The notes: generated by a model from the letters alone, not told the origin. Shown: positions 26,444-36,012, counted from the first letter of the stretch. The stretch is 64,000 bases of DNA from Planococcus donghaensis MPA1U2 (GCF_000189395.1 NZ_AEPB01000027.1:6-64005); one strand, 5' to 3'. Program-made: numbers and translations.

Positions 26444-27847
26444 ATGTTATTAAGATATTTCTATGATGAAAATTTAGCGCACGCTTCATATGTAGTAGGT
26501 TGCCAAGCATCGGGAGAAGCTATAGTTGTAGACCCAATGCGTGATATCACTGCTTACGAAGAACTTGCAGCAAAAGAAAACTTGAATATTGTCGGAGCTC
26601 TTGAAACGCATATTCACGCTGACTTTGTTTCAGGTTCACGCGAACTTGAAAATCGTTTTGGCGCAAAATTATATCTATCTGACGAAGGTGATGCAGATTG
26701 GAAATATCAAAATATCGATCATCTAAATCACCAATTAGTAAAAGACGGCGATCAGTTTAAAATCGGAAATCTGATTTTTGAAGTGATGCACACACCAGGA
26801 CACACACCAGAAAGTATTTCATTCTTATTAACGGACCGCGGTGGTTCGGCAGATAAAGCAATGGGTATTTTCACTGGAGATTTTGTCTTTGTAGGAGACG
26901 TTGGTCGACCTGATTTACTTGAAAAAGCTGCAGGTGCCGAAGGAACTTCTAAAGCAGGCGCTAAAGATATGTTCGAATCACTTGAACGCTTTAAAAAACT
27001 ACCAGATTATCTTCAAGTATGGCCAGCTCATGGTGCAGGAAGTGCATGTGGTAAAGCGCTTGGCGCAGTACCATCTACTACTGTAGGTTATGAGAAAATG
27101 TTTAACTGGGCATTGCAATACGATGAACTTGAAGCATTCCAAAAAGAATTATTAGATGGTCAACCTGAACCACCGTCTTATTTCGCTGTGATGAAATCAG
27201 TGAATAAAACAGGTGTAGAGTTAGTGAAGAATTTACCAAAACCACAAGCGATTCAATCTGCAGATGAGTTGAAGAAACTAATTGCAGAGGGAGAGCAAGT
27301 TATTGATACACGTGCTTCTGCTTCATTTGCTAATGGGTATATTCCTGGCACAATTAACATTCCATTTAATAAATCATTTGCCAACTGGGCTGGATGGATT
27401 GTCGATTACAAAAAACCACTATACTTGCTACTCGATCCAGAATCTTTAGACAAAGTAGTAGAAGTGTTACGCTCTGTTGGCATTGACGGGGAAATTGGCT
27501 ACGGAGATGCTTCGAAGCTAATCGAAGAAGCAGGAGAATTAGATTCGTATAAGAATGTATCTCCCGAAGAAGCCAAGAAACTGATTAAAGACGACGAAGC
27601 TAATGTGCTTGATGTTCGAAATCAATCTGAATACGATGAAGGTCATATCGACCAGGCCAATCACATTATGATTGGTACATTAAAAAAACGATTAGATGAA
27701 GTGCCAACCGACAAAACAATTATTGTTCACTGTCAGTCTGGAGCGCGTTCAGCGATTGCAGCAAGCCTTCTTAAAGCGAATGGATTTGACGACTTGGTCA
27801 ACCTTTCAGGCGGTTATGCAAAATGGCAAGAAGTATTATCGGTTTAA
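26444..27847 (+). CDS. cstB: persulfide dioxygenase-rhodanese fusion, CstB-like
   Basis: A 467-residue protein: metallo-beta-lactamase (ETHE1-like) domain (about 1-250) with THIHADFVSGS, HTPGHTPESIS, GDFVFVGDVGRPD and WPAHGAGSACGK, then two rhodanese domains. The first (about 265-350) lacks a catalytic Cys (YLLLDPES). The second (about 375-467) has the active loop VHCQSGARS. Such enzymes oxidise persulfides to thiosulfate or sulfite, protecting from sulfide. ATG 26444 matches the conserved MLLRYFYDENLAHASY start and has GAAGGGA ahead; the open frame extends further upstream without support. Confidence 0.92.
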   Translation: MLLRYFYDENLAHASYVVGCQASGEAIVVDPMRDITAYEELAAKENLNIVGALETHIHADFVSGSRELENRFGAKLYLSDEGDADWKYQNIDHLNHQLVKDGDQFKIGNLIFEVMHTPGHTPESISFLLTDRGGSADKAMGIFTGDFVFVGDVGRPDLLEKAAGAEGTSKAGAKDMFESLERFKKLPDYLQVWPAHGAGSACGKALGAVPSTTVGYEKMFNWALQYDELEAFQKELLDGQPEPPSYFAVMKSVNKTGVELVKNLPKPQAIQSADELKKLIAEGEQVIDTRASASFANGYIPGTINIPFNKSFANWAGWIVDYKKPLYLLLDPESLDKVVEVLRSVGIDGEIGYGDASKLIEEAGELDSYKNVSPEEAKKLIKDDEANVLDVRNQSEYDEGHIDQANHIMIGTLKKRLDEVPTDKTIIVHCQSGARSAIAASLLKANGFDDLVNLSGGYAKWQEVLSV

Positions 27848-27926
27848 TCAAGGCGACTAAATAAGTAGCCAAGTATGTATTACGTAATGCGATAAGCTTT
27901 GCTTATGGTATAAAAGGAGAAATGAA

Positions 27927-28292
27927 ATGATAGTAAGCACAATGCTGATTGGACTGCCAGTTTCTATGGCAGTCTACAGCGTTTATAAAAGACATATCCC
28001 AGTCTCTGGCGTAAAACAGGCACAGCTTAATGAAATTGATGGTAATTCGTATGCGCTACTCGATGTTCGAGCTTATAATGTTTCCAACAAAGAGGTAGTT
28101 TCGGATGCCTTTAATCTACCAATTTCCTATTTCACAAGAGGTTATAAGGAAATACCGCAAAAACCGATTCACTTAATCGCAGAAAATCAAGTTGAAAAAA
28201 ACTTAGCAACTCGACTATTACATCAAAAAGGATTTAAAGTCGCTAGCTATAGTTTAATGGGAAATAGCAAGATGCAAACGGCCTGTTGTTAA
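27927..28292 (+). CDS. membrane-anchored rhodanese-like protein lacking the catalytic Cys
   Basis: A 121-residue protein: a hydrophobic N-terminal span (residues 1-19), then a rhodanese-like fold with YALLDVRAYN. Where active rhodaneses have CxxxxR it reads LIAENQVEKN, so the usual Cys is absent. The chain ends in two adjacent Cys (TACC). It follows cstB by 79 bases, and no terminator lies between them, so it may be part of the same sulfur-handling transcript. Role unknown; a binding or redox function via the C-terminal Cys pair is only a suggestion. Confidence 0.77.
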   Translation: MIVSTMLIGLPVSMAVYSVYKRHIPVSGVKQAQLNEIDGNSYALLDVRAYNVSNKEVVSDAFNLPISYFTRGYKEIPQKPIHLIAENQVEKNLATRLLHQKGFKVASYSLMGNSKMQTACC

Positions 28293-28297
28293 ATAGA

Positions 28298-28331
28298 AAC
28301 CTGTGTAAATGTACCCTCATTTACACAGGTT
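28298..28331 (+). terminator. terminator of the cstB unit
   Basis: A perfect 14-bp stem (AACCTGTGTAAATG and its complement), 6-base loop and T run. Confidence 0.92.
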
Positions 28332-28394
28332 TTTTGTATGTTAAAATAATATTAAATTTTTTAAAAAAGATTGATTCTGACAATGGATTAAAAG

Positions 28395-28422
28395 TTGTAA
28401 AAAAGGTCTGCTTTCCTATAAA
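28395..28422 (+). promoter_or_regulatory. SigA promoter of the symporter gene
   Basis: TTGTAA, 16 bases, TATAAA, about 35 bases before the ATG at 28458. Confidence 0.5.
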
Positions 28423-28457
28423 ATAGTTTTACGTCTAGAAATGAAAGAGGGAAATGA

Positions 28458-29702
28458 ATGAAAAAACCTGGATTAACTGGAAAAGTACTAACGGGACTCG
28501 TTCTTGGTGCTGTCGTTGGTTTGTTAATAAACCTATTCGCATCAGGATCATTTGAAGTAATAAATACATATTTATTTGTGCCGCTCGGCCAAATATTTTT
28601 AGGCTTAATAAAAATGCTAGTTGTGCCACTTGTTTTGTTTTCTATCATTCTTGGGACTGCGGGTCTTGGAGACCCTGCTAAATTAGGAAGGATTGGTATT
28701 AAAACAGTAACGTATTTTCTAGTGACAACCACAATTGCAATAACAATCGGGTTATCATTAGCAGCTGTCATTCAACCTGGACTTGCAGGTGATTTTGATT
28801 TGTCATCTGCAGAGTTTGAAACAACAGAAGCGCCATCTGTAGGGGACACGTTATTGAACATGATTCCAACAAATCCAATTGCCTCTTTAGTAGAAGGTAA
28901 TATGCTACAAATAATTGTATTTGCAGTTTTTGTGGGATTAGCATTAACGGCTCTTGGAGAAAAAACAAAGGGACTTGTTGCATTTATCGAACAAGGCAAT
29001 GACGTCATGATGTATTTAGTAGGAATTGTCATGAAATTTGCTCCTTACGGAACGTTCGGCTTGATTGCTACAGCTGTGGGATCACAAGGATTTTCAGCCA
29101 TGAAAGCAATGGGCTCGTATATGCTAGTAATTGTAGCGGCACTGTTAATCCATGCGGTTTTTACATATGGAGGCACGATCAAGTTTTTAGCAGGAAAGAG
29201 CCCAGTGTGGTTTTTCAAGAAGTTTGCACCTGCAATGAGTGTAGGTTTCAGTACATCGAGCAGTACGGCTACCTTGCCAATTTCAATGGAAGTAGCTCAG
29301 GATGAATTGAATGTGCCGAAGTCGGTGAGTTCATTTGTGCAACCTCTTGGGGCCACCATTAATATGGACGGTACCGCAATTATGCAGGGAGTAGCTACAA
29401 TGTTCATCGCCCAAGCGTATGGCATAGAATTGTCGACGATGGATTTAATGACCGTCGTTTTAACAGCAGTCTTAGCGAGTATTGGGACTGCAGGTGTTCC
29501 GGGTGTTGGATTGATCATGCTAGCGATGGTATTAAGTAGTGTAGGTCTTCCGGCAGCTGGCATTGGTCTTGTTATCGGAATCGATCGTCTATTGGATATG
29601 ACTCGAACAGCAGTCAATATTTCTGGTGATGCTGCATGTGCCGTGTACATAGCGGAGACAGAGAAAATTAGAGAGCTACGCTTGAAAAATATGAATGCTT
29701 AA
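28458..29702 (+). CDS. dicarboxylate/amino acid:cation symporter (DAACS, GltP/GltT-like)
   Basis: A 414-residue membrane transporter with eight helices and two re-entrant loops. Signatures: the serine-rich SVGFSTSSSTATLPISME (HP1), TINMDGTAIMQG (helix 7 NMDGT), GVPGVGLIML (HP2) and DRLLDMTRTAVNISGD (helix 8). The family carries glutamate, aspartate or C4-dicarboxylates with Na+ or H+. Substrate choice is not decided by sequence. Monocistronic, with its own promoter and terminator. Confidence 0.93.
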   Translation: MKKPGLTGKVLTGLVLGAVVGLLINLFASGSFEVINTYLFVPLGQIFLGLIKMLVVPLVLFSIILGTAGLGDPAKLGRIGIKTVTYFLVTTTIAITIGLSLAAVIQPGLAGDFDLSSAEFETTEAPSVGDTLLNMIPTNPIASLVEGNMLQIIVFAVFVGLALTALGEKTKGLVAFIEQGNDVMMYLVGIVMKFAPYGTFGLIATAVGSQGFSAMKAMGSYMLVIVAALLIHAVFTYGGTIKFLAGKSPVWFFKKFAPAMSVGFSTSSSTATLPISMEVAQDELNVPKSVSSFVQPLGATINMDGTAIMQGVATMFIAQAYGIELSTMDLMTVVLTAVLASIGTAGVPGVGLIMLAMVLSSVGLPAAGIGLVIGIDRLLDMTRTAVNISGDAACAVYIAETEKIRELRLKNMNA

Positions 29703-29704
29703 GA

Positions 29705-29736
29705 AAAAGGTTTCCGCAAATTAGCGGAAACCTTTT
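29705..29736 (+). terminator. terminator of the symporter gene
   Basis: A perfect 13-bp stem (AAAAGGTTTCCGC and its complement) with a 6-base loop and T run. Confidence 0.92.
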
Positions 29737-29760
29737 TTATATGATTGGAAAATGTTCACA

Positions 29761-29806
29761 TTGACAAGAAGAAAGTTGCATTATATATTATATGTAACCG
29801 GTTACA
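29761..29806 (+). promoter_or_regulatory. rbs operon promoter and LacI-type operator
   Basis: TTGACA (29761-29766), 17 bases, TATATT (29784-29789). Four bases downstream lies the perfect palindrome TGTAACCGGTTACA (29793-29806), covering the transcript start. The central CG and symmetry are typical for LacI/GalR repressors, so RbsR autorepression is likely. CcpA might also recognise it. Confidence 0.8.
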
Positions 29807-29834
29807 CACTGAGACAGAAACGGAGACGTTTTAC

Positions 29835-30818
29835 ATGACCACTATTAAGGATGTAGCAAAAAAAGCAGGAGTTTCAGTAGCTACAGTTTCTAGATTTTTA
29901 AATGACAGCGGATATGTTAGTGCAGAAGCGGCCAAAGCAGTAACTGCTGCCGTGGAAGAGTTGAAATACGAGTTAAATCCTATTGCACGTTCGTTGAATA
30001 CGAAAAAATCTAATTTAATTGGCTTGATCTTACCAGACATCACCAATCCTTTTTTTCCGGAACTTGCGCGAGCCGTTGAAGATGTTGCTTTAACATATGG
30101 ATACACGGTTGTATTATGTAACTCCGATGAAAATCCAGAAAAAGAGAAGAATTATATTGAAACATTAAAGAAAAAATACATTGCCGGCTTTATCGTCACG
30201 TCCAACCAATTGGATGCTCCGCATTACGCCAATGCTAATGTGCCAATTGTGGCACTTGACCGAGCGATTAATGAGAAAATCCCAACTGTTTCTTCTAACA
30301 ATAAAGAAGGGGCTATCATGGGAACGAATGCGTTATTAGAACAAGGTTGCCAAAACATTCTTTTTCTGAGAGGTCCAGCAGAATTGAATCCCGCGAATGA
30401 TCGTTATGAAGGATTTATGGCAGCGATTCAACAGTCAAATGCGAAATATCAAGTGGTAACTTGTCCGTTCCATTTCACCGATTCACAAAAAATTGTGGAG
30501 CACGTATTAAAAGAAAATCCACAAATCGATGGTATTTTTGCTAGCAGTGACGTCTCGGCAGCCGGTGCATTAAAAGCGGCTAGTTTAGTTGGGAGACACG
30601 TCCCAAACGAATTACAGATTATTGGCTTTGACGGTGTAGCAATGGGTGAGATGTTATCGCCGGGATTGACTACTGTTGCACAGGATGTTTATAAAATGGG
30701 TGCAATTGCAACACGTGTTTTAATCAAGCGCATTGAAAATGAAATGGTCGAACAAAACTTTTATGAAGTTCCCGTAAAGTTAATCGTTCGTGGAACAACA
30801 AGGAGCGTGGGTGAATGA
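29835..30818 (+). CDS. rbsR: ribose operon repressor, LacI family
   Basis: A 327-residue LacI/GalR regulator: helix-turn-helix TTIKDVAKKAGVSVATVSRFLN at the N terminus, hinge near residues 45-60, then a periplasmic-binding-protein-like sensor domain. It is first in an rbsRKDACB operon and its likely operator overlaps the transcript start, so it would repress until ribose or a derivative binds. ATG 29835 with GGAG nine bases ahead is chosen; the longer open frame runs back across the promoter. It overlaps rbsK by 4 bases. Confidence 0.92.
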   Translation: MTTIKDVAKKAGVSVATVSRFLNDSGYVSAEAAKAVTAAVEELKYELNPIARSLNTKKSNLIGLILPDITNPFFPELARAVEDVALTYGYTVVLCNSDENPEKEKNYIETLKKKYIAGFIVTSNQLDAPHYANANVPIVALDRAINEKIPTVSSNNKEGAIMGTNALLEQGCQNILFLRGPAELNPANDRYEGFMAAIQQSNAKYQVVTCPFHFTDSQKIVEHVLKENPQIDGIFASSDVSAAGALKAASLVGRHVPNELQIIGFDGVAMGEMLSPGLTTVAQDVYKMGAIATRVLIKRIENEMVEQNFYEVPVKLIVRGTTRSVGE

Positions 30819-31696
30819 TTACAGTAGTTGGCAGCATTAATATGGATTTGGTCGTTAAAACCGATAACTTTCCAAAACAAGGTGAAACCACTTTAGGTAC
30901 GCTATATACAACAGTGCCAGGCGGTAAAGGAGCTAACCAAGCGGTTGCAGCAGCGAGATTAGGAAGTGCTGTTCAAATGATTGGAGCAGTTGGACAAGAC
31001 GCTTTTGGGACCGAACTTTTGGCAGGCTTAAAAAGTGAAGGCGTATTAATCGATCAGGTCAAGCGTACAGATGGTACAAGTGGAATTGCCAACATTCTTT
31101 TATCAGAAGGTGATAACCGGATTATTGTAGTGCCAGGTGCCAACCATAACGTGACGATAGAAGAAATTGATGCATTAGCTGACCAATTAGTAAAAAGTGA
31201 GCTAGTCATCATGCAATTAGAAATGCCGATTTCTGTAGTTCAACGAACGTTGGAAATTTGTCATCAAAATGGAGTGCCAAGCATTTTAAATCCAGCACCT
31301 GCAAGTGGATTTACGATGGAGATGTTGCCGTTTTGCACTTATTTAACGCCTAACGAGACGGAAGCAGAGGAAATATTCGGCGTGAATTGGGAAAAGGCTT
31401 TAGAAAAGTATCCAAATCGACTTGTCGTAACGCTTGGTCAAAAAGGTGCGCAATTTTTTGATGGAGAAAAGCACGTACTGGTTGAAGGTTTTCCTGCTAA
31501 AGCAGTAGATACAACAGGGGCAGGAGATACATTTAACGGAGCATTAGCAACAGCTTTAGTAGAGGAGAAAGAATTTGAATGGGCTGTGCGTTTTGCGAAT
31601 GCGGCTGCTTCATTATCTGTTGAGAAGTTTGGTGCACAAGGTGGTATGCCCGAGCGTACAGCGGTTTTAGAGAGAATGGCAGGTGATCGCGTATGA
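30815..31696 (+). CDS. rbsK: ribokinase
   Basis: A 293-residue PfkB-family sugar kinase with the opening GSINMDLVVKTDNFPKQGET, PGGKGANQAVAAARLG and the anion hole/catalytic motif DTTGAGDTFNGALA (catalytic Asp). It phosphorylates ribose to ribose 5-phosphate. It overlaps rbsR and rbsD by 4 bases each, so it is translationally coupled within the operon. Confidence 0.95.
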   Translation: MITVVGSINMDLVVKTDNFPKQGETTLGTLYTTVPGGKGANQAVAAARLGSAVQMIGAVGQDAFGTELLAGLKSEGVLIDQVKRTDGTSGIANILLSEGDNRIIVVPGANHNVTIEEIDALADQLVKSELVIMQLEMPISVVQRTLEICHQNGVPSILNPAPASGFTMEMLPFCTYLTPNETEAEEIFGVNWEKALEKYPNRLVVTLGQKGAQFFDGEKHVLVEGFPAKAVDTTGAGDTFNGALATALVEEKEFEWAVRFANAAASLSVEKFGAQGGMPERTAVLERMAGDRV

Positions 31697-32079
31697 AAAA
31701 GCATGGAATAATCAATCGTGACATTGCAGCAGCTCTAGCGCAGTTTGGTCACACCGATTTACTTGTTATTGCAGATTGTGGTTTGCCAATTCCAAAAGGC
31801 ATCTCTTGCGTTGACTTATCTTATAAAATAGGTGAACCTGCTTTTTTAACCATATTAGACGCAGTTCTTGCTGACTTTGAGGCAGAAGCGGCGTATATTG
31901 CCCAGGAAATAGCAGGGAAAAATCCTATTATAGGACAAGAAATTTTTAAAAGAATAAAAGCTGACTTTGTTACCCATGAAGAGTTAAAGGAATTAAGCAA
32001 ACAAGCGAAACTAATCATTCGCACAGGGGAAGCGACACCATACGCTAATATCGTTCTTCGTTCTGGTGTTATTTTTTAA
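31693..32079 (+). CDS. rbsD: D-ribose pyranase
   Basis: A 128-residue protein with MKKHGIINRDIAAALAQFGHTDLLVIADCGLPIP, holding the catalytic His and Asp of RbsD/FucU mutarotases, and the terminal TPYANIVLRSGVIF. It interconverts pyran and furan forms of ribose for the kinase. It starts within the last codons of rbsK. Confidence 0.95.
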   Translation: MKKHGIINRDIAAALAQFGHTDLLVIADCGLPIPKGISCVDLSYKIGEPAFLTILDAVLADFEAEAAYIAQEIAGKNPIIGQEIFKRIKADFVTHEELKELSKQAKLIIRTGEATPYANIVLRSGVIF

Positions 32080-32097
32080 AAAAGGCAGGTGAGTTTA

Positions 32098-33600
32098 ATG
32101 ATTAAAATGACGGATATCTCCAAATCGTTTAGTGGCAATCAAGTCTTAAAAAATGTTCATTTTACATTGGAAAAAGGCGAAATTCACGCCTTGATGGGCG
32201 AGAATGGTGCAGGTAAATCGACATTGATGAAAGTCATGTCCGGAATTTATACACGGGATTCAGGCACAGTGGAAGTAAAGGGAGAGAAAGTCAATTTCAC
32301 TTCTCCTAAACAAGCGGAAAAAGCAGGCATTGCAGTCATTCATCAGGAACTAAATATCCTGCCTCATCTATCGATTTCAGACAATCTATTTTTAGGGCGG
32401 GAAGAAACATATGGTCGAACAGGCATTTTAAAAAACAAGCAAATGGAAAAAAAGACGCGCCAAATTTTACTTGATTTGGGATTAGATATTAATCCAACAG
32501 ATCCCGCGAGCTCCTTGTCCGTGGGGAAACAACAAATTGTCGAAATCGCCAAAGCCTTATCGGTAGATGCAGAAGTCATCATTATGGATGAGCCCACTGC
32601 AGCATTAACAGATCGTGAAATTGATAGTTTGTTTAAAACTATTCGCGAACTTCAAAAACGGGGAGTTTCCTTTATCTACATCTCTCACCGAATGGAAGAA
32701 ATTTTCTCATTATGTGACCGCATTACGATTTTGCGCGATGGTGAATTTGTAGGGGAACGGAGAATTAGTGAGACTTCGTTTGATGAGGTGGTTCAACTGA
32801 TGGTTGGTCGTGAACTTGGTGAACGTTATCCTGAACGCAAATCTACAATAGGTGACATCAAACTGTCTGTCAAAGACTTGAAACGAACGGGTTGTTTTGA
32901 AAACGTTTCATTTGAACTTCGAAAAGGTGAAGTGTTGTCGATTGCAGGTTTAATGGGAGCAGGACGCACGGAAGTCGCGCAATCTCTATTTGGTTACAAA
33001 AAACTTGATGGTGGCATCATTGAATTTGATGGCAAAAAAGTCAAAATCGACACACCGAAAAAAGCGAAAGAAATGGGCATCGGCTATGTAACAGAAGACC
33101 GTAAGTCAGAAGGGCTCGTTGTCGACTTTTCAGTGGAAGAAAATGTTAGCATGACAAACTATGAAGCCATTTCTAAAAATGGACTGATTTCTAAAGATAA
33201 AGAACGAAAGCTTTACGATTCGATGGTTCAACGTCTCGGTATTCGCACATCAGGACCCGATCAAGCCGCAAAATCTTTGAGTGGTGGGAATCAGCAAAAA
33301 GTGGTTATCGCGAAATGGCTCGGTATTGAGCCGGAATTACTCATTTTAGATGAACCCACACGCGGTGTCGATGTAGGAGCGAAAAAAGAAATTTATTCGA
33401 TTATCAACGAACTCGCTGAAAGAGGCGTTGCTATTTTGATGATTTCATCAGAACTGCCAGAAGTTCTTGGCATGGCCGATCGCGTGCTAGTGATGCACGA
33501 AGGAAAAATAACAGCAGATATACCAAAACATGAAATGACACAGGAACGAATTATGCATTTTGCTACAGGAGGTGGAAAACTTGCAGTTGAAGACCAGTAA
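32098..33600 (+). CDS. rbsA: ribose ABC transporter, ATP-binding protein
   Basis: A 500-residue tandem ABC ATPase. The first domain has Walker [10 protein letters not shown], signature LSVGKQQ and Walker B VIIMDEP; the second has a degenerate Walker A (GLMGAGRTE), signature LSGGNQQK and LLILDEP, as usual for sugar transporters. It energises ribose import with RbsC and RbsB. ATG 32098 follows GGCAGGTG at good distance; GTG 32089 lies inside that ribosome site and is rejected. Confidence 0.95.
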   Translation: MIKMTDISKSFSGNQVLKNVHFTLEKGEIHALMGENGAGKSTLMKVMSGIYTRDSGTVEVKGEKVNFTSPKQAEKAGIAVIHQELNILPHLSISDNLFLGREETYGRTGILKNKQMEKKTRQILLDLGLDINPTDPASSLSVGKQQIVEIAKALSVDAEVIIMDEPTAALTDREIDSLFKTIRELQKRGVSFIYISHRMEEIFSLCDRITILRDGEFVGERRISETSFDEVVQLMVGRELGERYPERKSTIGDIKLSVKDLKRTGCFENVSFELRKGEVLSIAGLMGAGRTEVAQSLFGYKKLDGGIIEFDGKKVKIDTPKKAKEMGIGYVTEDRKSEGLVVDFSVEENVSMTNYEAISKNGLISKDKERKLYDSMVQRLGIRTSGPDQAAKSLSGGNQQKVVIAKWLGIEPELLILDEPTRGVDVGAKKEIYSIINELAERGVAILMISSELPEVLGMADRVLVMHEGKITADIPKHEMTQERIMHFATGGGKLAVEDQ

Positions 33601-34525
33601 TCAATCCGTACTTCAAAAAATAGCACCATTTATCGGTTTATTTCTTATCATGACAATTATCACGATTTTAAATCCTGACTTTTTATCTGTCTCAAACTTA
33701 ATGAACGTACTTCGGCAAGTGTCCATTAACGCATTGATTGCTTTCGGAATGACTTTCGTTATTTTGACAGGCGGTATCGATTTATCAGTAGGTTCAACTT
33801 TAGCGTTAACAGGTGCTGTAACGGCAGGGCTCATGGCTAGTGGCGTAGATCCGATTTTTGCGATGTTACTAGGCTTGTTGCTAGGAGCAATTCTTGGCGC
33901 AATTAACGGGATCATTATCGCAAAAGGGAAAGTGGCGCCGTTTATCGCAACATTAGCGACAATGACCATTTACCGAGGGCTAACACTCGTTTACACAGAC
34001 GGTCGACCAATTTCTGGATTGGGTGATAGCTTAACTTTCCAAATGCTCGGTAAAGGTTATTTTCTTGGAGTTCCGATTCCCGTTGTCACAATGATAATTA
34101 GTTTCGCGATTTTGTATTTCATTTTGAAAAAGACGACTTTTGGCCGACGTGTGTACGCAGTAGGTGGCAATGAAGAAGCGTCGATCTTGTCAGGAATCAA
34201 TGCAGATCGTATCAAAATTTATGTCTACTCGTTGCTTGGGTTATTGGCAGCAGTGGCTTCACTAATTTTGACATCGCGTTTGAATTCAGCACAACCAACG
34301 GCTGGAGAAATGTTTGAGCTTGATGCAATCGCTGCTGTTGTACTTGGCGGTACAAGCTTAACAGGTGGTCGTGGATGGATTGTAGGTACATTGATTGGTG
34401 CTTTAATTATCGGGGTACTGAATAATGGATTAAACTTAATCGGGGTTACCTCCTTCTTCCAACAAGTGGTGAAGGGTGCAGTCATATTATTAGCGGTTCT
34501 TCTGGACCGTAAAAAAACAACATAA
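33581..34525 (+). CDS. rbsC: ribose ABC transporter, permease
   Basis: A 314-residue polytopic permease of the RbsC/XylH family with about ten helices, including [17 protein letters not shown] and [15 protein letters not shown] near the end. The start is TTG 33581, seven bases after AGGAGGTG and inside the end of rbsA (20-base overlap). An in-frame TTG at 33560 lies before the ribosome site and is not used. Translational coupling to rbsA is likely. Confidence 0.93.
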   Translation: MQLKTSNQSVLQKIAPFIGLFLIMTIITILNPDFLSVSNLMNVLRQVSINALIAFGMTFVILTGGIDLSVGSTLALTGAVTAGLMASGVDPIFAMLLGLLLGAILGAINGIIIAKGKVAPFIATLATMTIYRGLTLVYTDGRPISGLGDSLTFQMLGKGYFLGVPIPVVTMIISFAILYFILKKTTFGRRVYAVGGNEEASILSGINADRIKIYVYSLLGLLAAVASLILTSRLNSAQPTAGEMFELDAIAAVVLGGTSLTGGRGWIVGTLIGALIIGVLNNGLNLIGVTSFFQQVVKGAVILLAVLLDRKKTT

Positions 34526-34538
34526 GGGGTGCAGGAAA

Positions 34539-35462
34539 ATGAAAAAATTGCAATTGGGGTTCATGTTACTGGTAATGATGATTTTGGCGGCTTGTTCAAT
34601 GGATGCTCCAGGATCAAGTTCTGAAGAGGAAAATGGCGACGGTGGCGAAACAAATGGGGATTACACAATTGGTTTTTCAATCTCGACGTTGAATAATCCG
34701 TTCTTCGTTACATTGAATGAAGGCGCTGAAGCAAAAGCAAAAGAATTAGGCGCAACTTTAACGGTTGTTGATGCACAAGACAACGCTTCAAAACAAGCGA
34801 GTGATGTAGAAGATTTAATCCAGCAAGGTGTAGACTTGATTATGATCAACCCAGTAGACTCTGAAGCAGTTGCGGCAGCAGTAGAGTCAGCTAATGCAGC
34901 AAACATTCCGGTTATTACAGTTGACCGCAGTGCTGCAGGTGGCGAAGTTGTTTCTCATATCGCTTCAGATAATGTTGCAGGTGGAGAAATGGCAGGAGAG
35001 CACTTAATTTCACTAGTTGGTGATGGCGCTAAAGTGGCAGAACTTGAAGGAGTTCCGGGATCTTCAGCAGCACGTGAACGTGGCGAAGGCTTTAACAATG
35101 TAGCAGGTGGAACGTTGGATGTGGTTGCAAAACAAACAGCAAACTTCAACCGTGCAGAAGGCTTATCGGTTATGGAAAACCTTCTTCAAGCAAACCCTGA
35201 CATTACAGGAGTATTTGCTCATAACGATGAAATGGCGTTAGGTGCACTTGAAGCAATCGAAGCTTCAGGAAAAGACATTGCTGTAGTTGGATTTGACGCA
35301 ACAGACGATGCAGTAAAAGCGGTAGAAGATGGCCGTCTTGATGGTACAGTCGCACAAAAACCGGCGATGATTGGTGAAATGGCTGTAGAAACAGCTGTTC
35401 AATCACTTGATGGTGAAGAAGTTGAAGCATCTATTCCAGTTGAGTTGGAATTGATCAAATAA
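34539..35462 (+). CDS. rbsB: ribose-binding lipoprotein
   Basis: A 307-residue substrate-binding protein of the type I periplasmic-binding family. The signal peptide ends in the lipobox ILAAC (Cys19), then an acidic linker and the ribose-binding core, with TIGFSISTLNNPFF, DRSAAGG, and HNDEMALGALEA. It is anchored outside the membrane and delivers ribose to RbsC. Last gene of the operon, followed by a terminator. Confidence 0.95.
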   Translation: MKKLQLGFMLLVMMILAACSMDAPGSSSEEENGDGGETNGDYTIGFSISTLNNPFFVTLNEGAEAKAKELGATLTVVDAQDNASKQASDVEDLIQQGVDLIMINPVDSEAVAAAVESANAANIPVITVDRSAAGGEVVSHIASDNVAGGEMAGEHLISLVGDGAKVAELEGVPGSSAARERGEGFNNVAGGTLDVVAKQTANFNRAEGLSVMENLLQANPDITGVFAHNDEMALGALEAIEASGKDIAVVGFDATDDAVKAVEDGRLDGTVAQKPAMIGEMAVETAVQSLDGEEVEASIPVELELIK

Positions 35463-35485
35463 GATTAAGGTTATGGATATTACAG

Positions 35486-35523
35486 GCTGTAGATTCACTC
35501 GAATAGTTGAGTGGATCTACAGC
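35486..35523 (+). terminator. terminator of the rbs operon
   Basis: Stem GCTGTAGATTCACTC/GAGTGGATCTACAGC with one T-G wobble and an 8-base loop, then a T run. Confidence 0.9.
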
Positions 35524-35591
35524 TTTTTATGTAGAATAAAAATTAGAAGTTTATTGTTACTTTTCACTGTAGCGGCTATTTGGTGAATATC

Positions 35592-35600
35592 TGGTATACT
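35592..35600 (+). promoter_or_regulatory. extended -10 promoter of the 90-residue gene
   Basis: TGGTATACT, an extended -10 element 30 bases before the start; no clear -35. Confidence 0.4.
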
Positions 35601-35629
35601 ATGGTCAAAACTTAGTGTAGGGGGCCAGT

Positions 35630-35902
35630 ATGATGAAGGATGTTTGGGTGATAAAGTACGGTGATCACACAATTCGTGTTGTTAATACATGGACCAATGA
35701 AAAGTTATTTGTAGATGGCGTGTTACAAGATGAACAAGTAGGCTTGCATTTGACTTCCCGGTTGTTTGGAAAAGTGAGAAACAAAGACGGTGAATATGAA
35801 GAGATTAAAGTATCGATTGGCTCTTATTTTTGTAAAATAGAATGCCGTATTTTTGTAGGAGAACGGTTAATTTATACAACAAAACAGCAAATGAGCGAAT
35901 GA
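35630..35902 (+). CDS. hypothetical protein, mostly beta-strand
   Basis: A 90-residue soluble protein without signal peptide or membrane span. Alternating hydrophobic and polar residues (DVWVIKYGDHTIRVVNTW, KLFVDGVLQDEQ, EIKVSIGSYFCKIECRIFVGERLIY) suggest a small beta-rich domain. It has two Cys. I do not recognise the family. It has its own extended -10, a GGGGG ribosome site and a strong terminator, which supports a real independent gene. Confidence 0.72.
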   Translation: MMKDVWVIKYGDHTIRVVNTWTNEKLFVDGVLQDEQVGLHLTSRLFGKVRNKDGEYEEIKVSIGSYFCKIECRIFVGERLIYTTKQQMSE

Positions 35903-35927
35903 GTTAAAGTTATAAAAGACAATTGGA

Positions 35928-35958
35928 AAGCAGTAGAAACTTTTTGTTTCTACTGCTT
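35928..35958 (+). terminator. terminator of the 90-residue gene
   Basis: A 13-bp perfect stem (AAGCAGTAGAAAC and its complement) with a short T-rich loop and eight T residues. Confidence 0.92.
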
Positions 35959-36012
35959 TTTTTTGTGGGAAAGAATAGGTGGATTGTTCTATTAATAAAA
36001 CCAAAGGATACA

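Noticed and set aside
28298-28331. Attenuator or riboswitch between the rhodanese-like and symporter genes
   Set aside because: The structure is a simple terminator following the rhodanese-like gene, and a separate promoter lies downstream for the symporter.
29297-29650. 117-residue minus-strand open frame in the symporter gene
   Set aside because: Fully contained in a strongly conserved transporter gene, no independent signals.
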